Source: HGM10836 sp964430375
Lineage (GTDB): Bacteria > Bacillota_I > Bacilli_A > RF39 > UBA660
Length of the DNA stretch: 14,733 nucleotides
NCBI GenBank assembly: GCA_964430375.1
Contig: CAYSEZ010000022.1
Location: 1 to 14,733 of the forward strand
Direction of reading: 5' to 3'
Shown in pieces: positions 1 to 6,490 of the stretch; within the stretch, counting starts at the first letter, position 1; each line of letters opens with the position of its first letter. A model generated the notes under the pieces. That model was not told where the DNA came from, did not search any database, and was given only the letters and a program-made list of their open reading frames with translations. The position numbers and the translations under genes are program-made.

Positions 1-4
1 TATC

Positions 5-30
5 AAAAAAGATAGGTGTTTTTTCCTATC
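5..30 (-). terminator. Rho-independent terminator of the small hydrophobic-peptide transcript
   Basis: The minus strand reads GATAGG, an 8-base loop, CCTATC, then six T. The stem spans 11-16 and 25-30 with the T run at 5-10. It lies about 50 bases past the stop codon of the 26-residue peptide and closes a transcript of roughly 220 nt. Confidence 0.8.
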
Positions 31-77
31 TGTCCATTTTTATGGGTACAGTTCAGAATGAGTTAGGTGGTCTTTTC

Positions 78-158
78 TTATATTAGTTTAATTATTATTA
101 CCAATAAAAGAAGGATAATTATGATTAATGAGAAAATAAGTAAGTTTTTTCTATTCAT
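78..158 (-). CDS. 26-residue single-helix hydrophobic peptide, candidate type I toxin
   Basis: The peptide is MNRKN, then about 18 almost uninterrupted Leu/Ile/Val residues, then KLI: one membrane helix with a basic N-terminal end. GGGAGG (167-172) lies 8 bases before the ATG, so the start is well supported. The gene has its own promoter (230-258), a leader of about 65 nt with a predicted hairpin, and a strong terminator (5-30). A short membrane peptide on a long structured mRNA is the usual build of type I toxins such as the Fst/Ldr and TxpA groups, which damage the membrane unless an antisense RNA blocks them. I recognise the architecture, not a specific family. No antisense promoter is visible in the 80 bases beyond the gene; it could lie outside the window. 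The alternative is an ordinary small membrane protein. Confidence 0.6.
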   Translation of the reverse strand: MNRKNLLIFSLIIIILLLLVIIIKLI

Positions 159-189
159 AATATCAGCCTCCCTTCAATTTTTTAAATTT

Positions 190-263
190 AAAGTTTGGCA
201 CCACCCAACTATCAAGTGTCCGTGTATTAATTGTACCAAATATTAATATCATATACAAGTAAA
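190..263 (-). repeat. Promoter/leader repeat, copy 1
   Basis: This 74-base block aligns without gaps to 13401-13474, with about 54 identical positions by hand count. It contains the promoter and the start of the leader of the 26-residue peptide gene. Mismatches cluster in a predicted hairpin loop, while the stem is kept: CACTT pairs with GGGTG here and with AAGTG in the other copy. Confidence 0.75.
230..258 (-). promoter_or_regulatory. Promoter of the 26-residue peptide transcript
   Basis: The -10 is TACAAT (230-235) and the -35 is TTGTAT (253-258), 17 bases apart. Both positions recur in the second copy as TACTAT and TTGTTT with the same spacing, which supports the call. Transcription would start near 223. 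Confidence 0.6.
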
Positions 264-286
264 TATTACAAAAATATTACTTTTTA

Positions 287-319
287 TTAAAAAATAGAAA
301 CTACTTAATAATTTCTATT
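287..319 (-). terminator. Terminator of the ileS operon
   Basis: AATAGAAA and TTTCTATT form a perfect 8-bp stem (293-300 with 312-319) around an 11-base loop, followed on the minus strand by a T run. It overlaps the stop codon of the zinc-ribbon gene. The plus strand also carries a T run past the stem, so it may work in both directions. Confidence 0.75.
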
Positions 320-735
320 TTTTTCTTCTTTATTACAAATGTTTTTATTCTATGATTACAATTAGTACATTTAATATGTTTAAAACCATTAGTATCAGGT
401 ACTTTTAATTTTAATATTGTTTTACATTTAGGACACTTTCTATATATATGTTCTTTATCTTTTGTATTTCTTTTTATATTAATAAATGGTTTTATAATAT
501 TTTTCTTTATCTTTTTAAATTTTACATTTTCATTACTTCTTTTATATATTTTTTTAGATATAGTTCTAAATACTATAATAATTAATAATATAAGTTCAAT
601 TATTAAAAATATAATATTTTTAGAAAATAAACTAATAATTAAAATAATAAAATATATATAAGTTAAAAAATTAGTTAATTCATCTATTCCATATCTACCA
701 TACATAAATTTTTGTAATTTAGTATTAAATTTCAT
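301..735 (-). CDS. Two-helix membrane protein with C-terminal zinc ribbon, unknown function
   Basis: The protein has 144 residues. An N-terminal stretch with FMYGRYGIDEL at 10-20 is followed by two hydrophobic segments (about 22-38 and 40-57). A very lysine-rich linker leads to a zinc ribbon with Cys pairs at C101/C104 and C123/C126. Short proteins of this plan with a GRYG segment near the N-terminus are familiar from Bacillota, but I know no assigned role; nucleic-acid or protein binding at the cytoplasmic face is only a guess. The ATG directly follows the TAA of the upstream peptidase gene, with AAGGG shortly before it, so the two are translationally linked. It is the last gene before the operon terminator. 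Confidence 0.8.
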   Translation of the reverse strand: MKFNTKLQKFMYGRYGIDELTNFLTYIYFIILIISLFSKNIIFLIIELILLIIIVFRTISKKIYKRSNENVKFKKIKKNIIKPFINIKRNTKDKEHIYRKCPKCKTILKLKVPDTNGFKHIKCTNCNHRIKTFVIKKKKIEIIK

Positions 736-1419
736 TTAATCATCCCTTCTTGTAAATATTAAAATAAGTCTTAATATTTCTATAATAGTAGATAAAACAC
801 TTGCTACATAAGTCATTGCAGCACTCTTTAATACTTTTCTTGCCTTTCTAATTTCATCATTATCTAATAGATTTAAACTTTCTAATTCATTTAGTGCCCT
901 TCTTGAAGCATCAAATTCTACAGGAAGTGTAACTAATTGAAATAGTAAAATTACTGCTTCTAGTGCTATACCTATATAAATAAGATTTAAAAATGAAAAT
1001 AATGCCCCAATTAATATAGCAATATAACCTAATTTAGAAGATAAATTTACTACTGGGACTAACTTACTTCTTATAATCATAAACTTATAATCATCTTTAT
1101 CTTGAATAGCGTGTCCGCATTCATGTGCCGCAACGGCAAGAGATGAAATAGAATTTTCTTCATATATCGAAGTAGATAAGTTAACTGTTTTATTACTAGG
1201 ATTATAGTGATCAGTTAACTTACCACTTACTTTATTTATATCTACATCAGTTAAATTATTTTTATCTAATATAATTCTTGCTACTTCTTTACCTGTTAAA
1301 TTCTTTTTATTTTTTACTTTACTAAATCTACTATAATTAATATTTATATAAATATTAGCAAAAAGTGTAACAACAAATGACAAAATAGCAAGTAAATAAA
1401 TCATTATATAACTATCCAT
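736..1419 (-). CDS. YugP-type membrane zinc metallopeptidase
   Basis: The 227-residue protein has an N-terminal membrane helix (about 5-25), the zinc-binding HECGH (H99, E100, H103) in AAHECGHAIQ, a hydrophobic hairpin at about 130-168, a likely third ligand E168 in PVEFDASRRA, and a last hydrophobic helix near 205-222. This order is that of the neutral zinc metallopeptidase family containing Bacillus YugP; its substrate is not established. The ATG lies one base after the ileS stop. Its Shine-Dalgarno AGAGG is formed by the last codons of ileS, so expression should follow ileS translation. I infer it acts at the membrane with the active site in the cytoplasm. Confidence 0.88.
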   Translation of the reverse strand: MDSYIMIYLLAILSFVVTLFANIYININYSRFSKVKNKKNLTGKEVARIILDKNNLTDVDINKVSGKLTDHYNPSNKTVNLSTSIYEENSISSLAVAAHECGHAIQDKDDYKFMIIRSKLVPVVNLSSKLGYIAILIGALFSFLNLIYIGIALEAVILLFQLVTLPVEFDASRRALNELESLNLLDNDEIRKARKVLKSAAMTYVASVLSTIIEILRLILIFTRRDD

Positions 1420-1420
1420 A

Positions 1421-4400
1421 TTATAACCTCTCTACATCAAAGAATAATTCTTCATCATTTATATTAAATTTATATTCATTTAAGTCTTTTTCTATTACAT
1501 TTAATGATAAAGTTTCTTTTTTAATATAATCTTCAAAATCTTTTAATACTTCTTTAAAATAAGGTGTTCCTTTATAATATAAAGTTATTCTGTCAGATAC
1601 ATCAAAATCTTTTTCTTTACGTAAATTTTGGATTTTTGATACTACTTCACGAGCAAATCCCTCTTTTAATAACATATCATCTAAAACAGTATTTAGAATA
1701 ATAAACTCATTATTAATTGTTGCAACATTATATCCTTCTTTAGCATTAATCTTTATTTCTATCATAGAATTATCTATTACTTTTTCTTCATTATTAATAG
1801 TTAAAACTATAGTTTCATTATTATTTAATTTATTTATTTCTTCTTCAGAAAGTAAACTTAATTTATTACTAAATTCCTTAATAGAAGATCCAAATACTTT
1901 ACCTACTTCTTTAAAATTAGGTTTTACTGTAAAATTCATATAAGTACTTAAATCACTTGTAAATATTACCTCTTTTACATTTAATTCTTCTTTTATTAAA
2001 TCAGTTAAATCTTTTAATTTATCTTTATTTTTAATATCTAAATAAACTTTACTAATAGGTTGACGTACCTTTATTTTTACTTCTTCTCTTACAAAGCGTC
2101 CCATACTTATTAAGTCTCTTACTAAATCCATTTTTTCTTCGATTTCATCATTTATAAGAGTTTCATCATATTTAGGGAAACTTGCTAAATGAACTGATTT
2201 TTCTCCTGTTAATTTAGTATATATTTCTTCAGTTATAAATGGTACAATTGGAGCACACATTCTAGTTAATCCTTCAAGTACTTCATAAGTAGTTATATAA
2301 ACACTTTTTTTAGAATCATTAAATTCTTCAATCCAGAATCTATTTCTATTACGTCTAATATACCAGTTAGATAAATCTTCACATACAAATTCTGTTAAAG
2401 CTTTAACTACTTTATTTAAGTCATATTCTTCATAACCACTTGTTACTGTTTTTAATAATTTATTATATTTAGAAAGTAACCATTTATCTATTTCTTCTCT
2501 ATCATTATATGGTACATAACAAGTATTAATATCAGTTATTTTATCAGCATTTGCATATATTGCAAAGAAGTTATATGTATTTTTAAGTGGATTAAAGAAT
2601 TTAGAATGAACTTCTTTTAAACCATTAATATCAAATTTTAAAGGTGTCCATACTGGAGAAACATAAGGTAAGTAAAAACGAACTGTATCTGCGCCATATT
2701 CCTTCATAGTAGTAAATGGTTCAACTATATTACCTTTACTCTTACTCATTTTTTTACCTTCTTTGTCAAGTAATAAATCATTTACTAAAACATTTTTATA
2801 TGGTGCTTTACCTGTTACAAAAACACTTATAAGTAAAAGAGTATAAAACCATCCACGAGTTTGATCTATTCCTTCAGCGATAAAGTCTGCTGGGAATTGT
2901 TTTTCCCATAAATCCATATTTTCAAATGGATAATGATATTGTGCAAAAGGCATAGAACCAGAATCAAACCAACAATCTATAACATCTGTTACCCTACTCA
3001 TTGTTTTACCACATTTACATTTAATATGTACATCATCTACATAAGGTCTATGCAAATCGATAGTAAGATCTATATCTTCTATTGCTTTTTCTACTAATTC
3101 TTTTCTAGATCCTATCATTTCCATATGACCACATTCACATCTCCATAATGGAAGTGGTGTCCCCCAATATCTATTTCTAGATATAGCCCAATCATTCATA
3201 TTTAAAAGCCAGTTACCAAAACGTTTTTCTCCGACATAAGATGGATACCAATTTACTTTGTTATTTTCTTCGATTACTTTATCTTTTAATTTAGTAACTT
3301 CTAAGTAATAACTAGGTTTTGAATAATAAATTAAAGGACTATCACATCTCCAGCAGTGAGGATAATTATGTACCATTTTTTGTTTTTTAAATAATTTATC
3401 ATTTGCTTTTAAATATTTAATTACTTCTAAATCTGCATCAAATACACGCATACCTTTCCAAGGACCCATAGTATAACATCCATCATCACCAACTGGGTTT
3501 ACATATGGCAAATCATACTTTTTACCAACATTTGCATCATCTTGTCCAAAAGCAGGTGCTAAATGTACTATACCTGTTCCATCTTCCATAGTTACATAGT
3601 TATCACATGTTACAAAGAAAGCCTTTTTTTCTACTTTTATAAAAGGTAATAATTGTTCATATTCTGTATACTCAAGTGTTTTACCTTTAAAAGTATCAAG
3701 TATTTCTATATCTTCACCAAGTACTTTAGAAGCAAGTGCTTTAGCAAGTATAAATTTATATCCCATACTTTTAACTAATACATAATCTTCATCAGGATTT
3801 ACACATAAACCAACATTTGCTATTAAAGTCCAAGGAGTTGTAGTCCATACTAAAAAGTATACATCTTCCCCCTTTTTCTTCATAGGAACAATTACTGTAT
3901 CAACAGTTACTTCTTTATAACCTTGTGCAACCTCATGTGATGCAAGACCTGTTCCACATCTAGGACAATATGGTAATATTTTAGCACCTTCATAAAATAA
4001 ACCTTCATCAAAGAATTTTTTAAGTATCCACCACTCTGTTTCTATATAATTATTATCATAAGTAACATAAGGATGCTCTAAATCAATAAATTGACCCATT
4101 TTAGTAGTTAAATCACTAAATGCTTTTTCATTTTTAAATACTGATTCCCTGCATTTTTTATTAAATTCTAAAATACCATATTTTTCAATATCAGTTTTTG
4201 ATTTAAAACCAAGTTCTTTTTCTACAGCAAGTTCTACTGGAAGACCATGAGTATCCCACCCTACTTTTCTAATTACTTTATATCCTTGCATAGTTTTATA
4301 TTTACAAAAACTATCTTTTAAAAATTTAGCAACCATATGATGAAGTCCTGGAAAACCATTCGCAGTCGCAGGTCCATCATAAAATACAAAGTAATCTTTA

Positions 4401-4504
4401 TTTTGATTAATAGATTCTTCAAAAATATTATTTTCTTTAAAATAATTAGAGTAGAACTCTTCTACTTCATTTACTTTACCCTTATTTAATTCTTCAAATT
4501 TCAT
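1421..4504 (-). CDS. ileS: Isoleucyl-tRNA synthetase with GxHH-type HIGH motif
   Basis: This cytoplasmic class I synthetase of 1027 residues charges tRNA-Ile with isoleucine. The signature region reads DGPATANGFPGLHH (H55, H56), so the usual H-x-G-H order is changed to G-x-H-H; KMSKS at 585-589 is intact. Cys pairs in YCPRC, CWRC, CECG and CKCG suggest zinc sites in and after the editing insertion. WDTHGLPVE and the C-terminal anticodon-binding domain complete a full-length enzyme. The PATANG...HH region resembles type 2 (eukaryote-like) IleRS. I chose ATG 4504 because AAGGAGG stands 5 bases before it; the reading frame stays open to 4537, but those codons lie in the leader terminator. A T-box controls the gene, and two membrane-protein genes follow it in the operon. 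Confidence 0.97.
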   Translation of the reverse strand: MKFEELNKGKVNEVEEFYSNYFKENNIFEESINQNKDYFVFYDGPATANGFPGLHHMVAKFLKDSFCKYKTMQGYKVIRKVGWDTHGLPVELAVEKELGFKSKTDIEKYGILEFNKKCRESVFKNEKAFSDLTTKMGQFIDLEHPYVTYDNNYIETEWWILKKFFDEGLFYEGAKILPYCPRCGTGLASHEVAQGYKEVTVDTVIVPMKKKGEDVYFLVWTTTPWTLIANVGLCVNPDEDYVLVKSMGYKFILAKALASKVLGEDIEILDTFKGKTLEYTEYEQLLPFIKVEKKAFFVTCDNYVTMEDGTGIVHLAPAFGQDDANVGKKYDLPYVNPVGDDGCYTMGPWKGMRVFDADLEVIKYLKANDKLFKKQKMVHNYPHCWRCDSPLIYYSKPSYYLEVTKLKDKVIEENNKVNWYPSYVGEKRFGNWLLNMNDWAISRNRYWGTPLPLWRCECGHMEMIGSRKELVEKAIEDIDLTIDLHRPYVDDVHIKCKCGKTMSRVTDVIDCWFDSGSMPFAQYHYPFENMDLWEKQFPADFIAEGIDQTRGWFYTLLLISVFVTGKAPYKNVLVNDLLLDKEGKKMSKSKGNIVEPFTTMKEYGADTVRFYLPYVSPVWTPLKFDINGLKEVHSKFFNPLKNTYNFFAIYANADKITDINTCYVPYNDREEIDKWLLSKYNKLLKTVTSGYEEYDLNKVVKALTEFVCEDLSNWYIRRNRNRFWIEEFNDSKKSVYITTYEVLEGLTRMCAPIVPFITEEIYTKLTGEKSVHLASFPKYDETLINDEIEEKMDLVRDLISMGRFVREEVKIKVRQPISKVYLDIKNKDKLKDLTDLIKEELNVKEVIFTSDLSTYMNFTVKPNFKEVGKVFGSSIKEFSNKLSLLSEEEINKLNNNETIVLTINNEEKVIDNSMIEIKINAKEGYNVATINNEFIILNTVLDDMLLKEGFAREVVSKIQNLRKEKDFDVSDRITLYYKGTPYFKEVLKDFEDYIKKETLSLNVIEKDLNEYKFNINDEELFFDVERL

Positions 4505-4516
4505 AACTTCCTCCTT

Positions 4517-4711
4517 AAAATAAAAAGGTAATACCAAAGGACGAAAAATCGTGGTACCACCTTATTTTTTACTCTTTAACTTAACGCGTTAATACGTTTT
4601 TACTTTTAATAAAACACATCCAAAGTGATCTAAAATATACTCATATAACCAACTTTCACCCTACTTGGCTCGCTTATATATTTATATATTTCCGTCTTCT
4701 TCATTTGCTTT
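4517..4711 (-). promoter_or_regulatory. T-box riboswitch, isoleucine-specific, controlling ileS
   Basis: The T-box core AAGGTGGTACCACG lies at 4550-4563 and its UGGU can pair with a tRNA acceptor end carrying discriminator A. The distal Stem I loop GGGTGAAAG sits in a GCCAA/TTGGT stem. The specifier is ATC (4627-4629) in GATCACTTTGGA, matching isoleucine. In the off state, 4552-4563 can pair with 4525-4536 over 12 positions (two G-U) followed by a T-rich run, giving a terminator that consumes the T-box itself. Uncharged tRNA-Ile would stabilise the antiterminator and allow ileS transcription. The leader is short, about 150 nt before the T-box. Confidence 0.92.
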
Positions 4712-4717
4712 ATATCA

Positions 4718-4746
4718 ATATTAGCACAACTTTAATAAAAATGCAA
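4718..4746 (-). promoter_or_regulatory. Promoter of the ileS T-box leader
   Basis: TTGCAT (4741-4746) stands 17 bases from TAATAT (4718-4723), and TG lies one base before the -10, giving an extended -10. Transcription would start near 4711. It lies directly after the end of the acetyltransferase gene. Confidence 0.6.
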
Positions 4747-4752
4747 TTAGTT

Positions 4753-5262
4753 TCAATCAATATTTTTTTCAAACCCATATTCAGTTAATAAAAAATAATC
4801 ATTTATCTTTTCTATATGTACACCATCTACTTTATTAAATCCACATTTTAAATATAACTTAATCGCAGGTATATTAATATCACTAACTAATAAACGCAAA
4901 TACTTAGCACTTTTACTTTTTACTATTTTACATGCCTCTTCAATTAATTTTTGTCCTATACCTTGATGTAAATATTCTACATTTACTCCAAGTCTATTTA
5001 TAACATATGCTTCTTCAGAAATATTTTTCCATTTTAAATCACTAACTATTTCATTATCTTTTAATAAAACAAATGCACCAAGTATTTTATTATCTTCTTT
5101 TAATAAATAAAGACTTTTATTCTTTATATCACTTTCAAATACTTCATTTGGATAATAATCATTCCATATCTTTATATTATTATCATTCATATTTTTAACT
5201 ATTTTTTTATACATATCTTTTATTTCTTTTAAATCTTCTAATTCTGCTAAAAAAACTTTCAT
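4753..5262 (-). CDS. GNAT-family N-acetyltransferase
   Basis: The 169-residue protein transfers acetyl from acetyl-CoA to an unknown amine. Acetyl-CoA motif A is seen in NRLGVNVEYLHQGIGQKLIE, with the Q-x-x-G-x-G type loop at Q100-G103; motif B is seen as NIPAIKLYLKCGF near 130-142. The length is typical of a single GNAT domain and there is no signal or membrane segment. The ATG at 5262 follows AGGTGA closely. The gene sits between a terminator (5289-5308) and the ileS promoter, so it is probably transcribed alone; TATAAT occurs about 15 bases before the ATG but has no convincing -35. The substrate cannot be deduced. Confidence 0.88.
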   Translation of the reverse strand: MKVFLAELEDLKEIKDMYKKIVKNMNDNNIKIWNDYYPNEVFESDIKNKSLYLLKEDNKILGAFVLLKDNEIVSDLKWKNISEEAYVINRLGVNVEYLHQGIGQKLIEEACKIVKSKSAKYLRLLVSDINIPAIKLYLKCGFNKVDGVHIEKINDYFLLTEYGFEKNID

Positions 5263-5288
5263 ACTATCACCTAAATATATTATATAAC

Positions 5289-5308
5289 AAAAAAATACCT
5301 AATGGTAT
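5289..5308 (-). terminator. Terminator after the rpoZ unit
   Basis: ATACC, loop ATTA and GGTAT are followed by seven T on the minus strand. It closes the rpoZ and coiled-coil gene unit before the acetyltransferase gene. Confidence 0.75.
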
Positions 5309-5326
5309 CTTTTCCTTTTATTCTTT

Positions 5327-5833
5327 TTATCTTTTTCTTATTTTTGGTTTTCTATTAATAAAAATTTCCTCTTTTAATTTTTCATTTAAATAATCAAACT
5401 CTAATGGATTATGATTATTATAATTATTTAAATATTCTTTTAATCTTTCTATACAATAGTTATAATAAGATAATTCTAATCTAGTTACATTATCTAAAGT
5501 ATTTATTTCTTTTTTTAATAAAACTTCATTACTAAGACTTAAAAATATACTATCTATCTCTTGTTTAATTGATGTTAACTTAATTTCTAAGTCTTCAATA
5601 TATTCTTCTGAATAAGCTTTAATACTGATTTTAGTATATAATTTATCTAACTTATTTTTAAATAAAATTACATCGTAAGTATCATTTTCTAAAAGATAAA
5701 TTATATTTTTTATATCTAAAGCAATATCTTTAATTTTATTATTATTTTCTTTAGATAATTTTATTAATAACTTAAAATGATTATAACTACTTATTAATTC
5801 TTGTAACCTATTATATGTTTCTACTACATCCAT
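5327..5833 (-). CDS. Coiled-coil protein of unknown function downstream of rpoZ
   Basis: The 168-residue protein is almost entirely helical by composition, with heptad-like leucine/isoleucine spacing, many Lys, Glu and Asn, no membrane segment, no signal peptide and a basic end (INRKPKIRKR). I do not recognise a family. The ATG is 7 bases after the rpoZ stop and there is no clear Shine-Dalgarno, only AATAGTAGT, so translation probably depends on ribosomes finishing rpoZ. That coupling and the shared terminator suggest a housekeeping role linked to transcription or chromosome upkeep, which is only an inference. Confidence 0.7.
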   Translation of the reverse strand: MDVVETYNRLQELISSYNHFKLLIKLSKENNNKIKDIALDIKNIIYLLENDTYDVILFKNKLDKLYTKISIKAYSEEYIEDLEIKLTSIKQEIDSIFLSLSNEVLLKKEINTLDNVTRLELSYYNYCIERLKEYLNNYNNHNPLEFDYLNEKLKEEIFINRKPKIRKR

Positions 5834-5840
5834 ACTACTA

Positions 5841-6041
5841 TTAATTTTTATTAATTTTTATTAAACCATCTGCTATTTCTTCAAGAGCTCTACCTAAATT
5901 TTTCTTTGAAATATAGGCTTGTTCATCTTTTTGTAAATTGTTTTTGTTATTAATTTCGTCACTTCTCTGAGAAATAATATGTACTAGGCGATATTTGGAA
6001 TCAACAAGTAATAACAATTTATCAATTGAAGGATATATCAC
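5841..6041 (-). CDS. rpoZ: RNA polymerase omega subunit
   Basis: The 66-residue product begins MIYPSIDKLLLLVDSKYRLV, the standard omega opening, and contains KNLGRALEEIADGLI, the conserved helix that clasps the beta-prime C-terminus in RNA polymerase. I chose GTG 6041: GGGAG lies 10 bases before it, and the protein then starts exactly at the conserved M-x-YPSID. A GTG at 6050 would leave only one base after the Shine-Dalgarno. The gene has its own promoter (6064-6092). The gmk gene that often precedes rpoZ in Bacillota is missing here; the bacteriocin operon occupies that place. Confidence 0.93.
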   Translation of the reverse strand: MIYPSIDKLLLLVDSKYRLVHIISQRSDEINNKNNLQKDEQAYISKKNLGRALEEIADGLIKINKN

Positions 6042-6063
6042 TATTATCACACTCCCTATCTTA

Positions 6064-6092
6064 ATAATATACCATTAATTTTTTTTTTACAA
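6064..6092 (-). promoter_or_regulatory. Promoter of rpoZ
   Basis: TTGTAA (6087-6092) and TATTAT (6064-6069) are separated by 17 bases rich in A. The start would fall about 15 bases before the ribosome site, giving a very short leader. Confidence 0.5.
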
Positions 6093-6120
6093 TATATTTG
6101 ACAAGAGTTTACATATTTTT

Positions 6121-6150
6121 TTATAAAAAAAAGAAGGAACTTAATCCTTC
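6121..6150 (-). terminator. Terminator of the bacteriocin operon
   Basis: GAAGGA (6145-6150 on the minus strand), a 6-base loop and TCCTTC (6133-6138) are followed by eight T (6125-6132). It lies about 45 bases after the second peptide gene. Confidence 0.85.
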
Positions 6151-6193
6151 GAGTATAAATATTATATAATCACTAAATACTTAATTTTTAATT

Positions 6194-6379
6194 TTATAAA
6201 GCACAATTTTTCTTAGTAATAAATCTTCTTAATGAAGAACCAAAAGTTCTACCCACATCAGTAAATGCAGAAAGTGCTTTATTTAAATAATTTAATATTG
6301 CACCACTTATACCTGCACCCCCTTTAATATGTTTTAATTCTTCATTATTAATTACATTTAGTTGGTCTTGCATATCCAT
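6194..6379 (-). CDS. Bacteriocin precursor 2, double-glycine leader, cationic
   Basis: The 61-residue product has a 21-residue leader ending KHIKGG, with I, E, L and I at -12, -8, -7 and -4, the consensus read by C39 peptidase exporters. The predicted core has 40 residues, starts AGISGAILNYLNKALSAF, contains GRTFG (a GxxxG motif), has a net charge near +5 and ends RRFITKKNCAL with a single Cys. GGAGG lies 8 bases before the ATG and is inside the upstream precursor gene, which this gene overlaps by 32 bases in another frame. GxxxG in both partners and tight linkage suggest the second half of a two-peptide (class IIb) bacteriocin. Activity is inferred. Confidence 0.85.
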   Translation of the reverse strand: MDMQDQLNVINNEELKHIKGGAGISGAILNYLNKALSAFTDVGRTFGSSLRRFITKKNCAL

Positions 6380-6488
6380 CTAATACTCCTCCGATAAAAG
6401 CTAATGCAGCAGATATTACTCCTACTATTGCCCAGAAAGAAGCTCCTCCTTTTACTTTTTTTAAACTTTTTTCACTTAATTTTTCCAT
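6348..6488 (-). CDS. Bacteriocin precursor 1, double-glycine leader, hydrophobic
   Basis: The 46-residue product has a 15-residue leader, MEKLSEKSLKKVKGG, with L, S, L and V at -12, -11, -7 and -4. The 31-residue core starts ASFWAIVGVISAALAF, continues IGGVLDGYARPTKCN, and has one Cys next to its end. GVLDG is a GxxxG motif. A DGxxRPxxC-type tail is familiar from small class II bacteriocin-like peptides, though I cannot name the family exactly. AAGGAGGAA stands before the ATG, and the exporter stop codon is only 2 bases upstream. The Gly-Gly codons GGA GGA in the core also supply the ribosome site of the next gene. Confidence 0.88.
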   Translation of the reverse strand: MEKLSEKSLKKVKGGASFWAIVGVISAALAFIGGVLDGYARPTKCN

Positions 6489-6490
6489 TT

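Noticed and set aside
4505..4537. Upstream extension of ileS to 4537
   Set aside because: The additional codons fall in the T-box terminator arm and the AAGGAGG ribosome site; MKFEEL at 4504 is the proper start.
6042..6050. GTG 6050 as rpoZ start
   Set aside because: Only one base separates it from GGGAG, and GTG 6041 gives the conserved MIYPSID opening.
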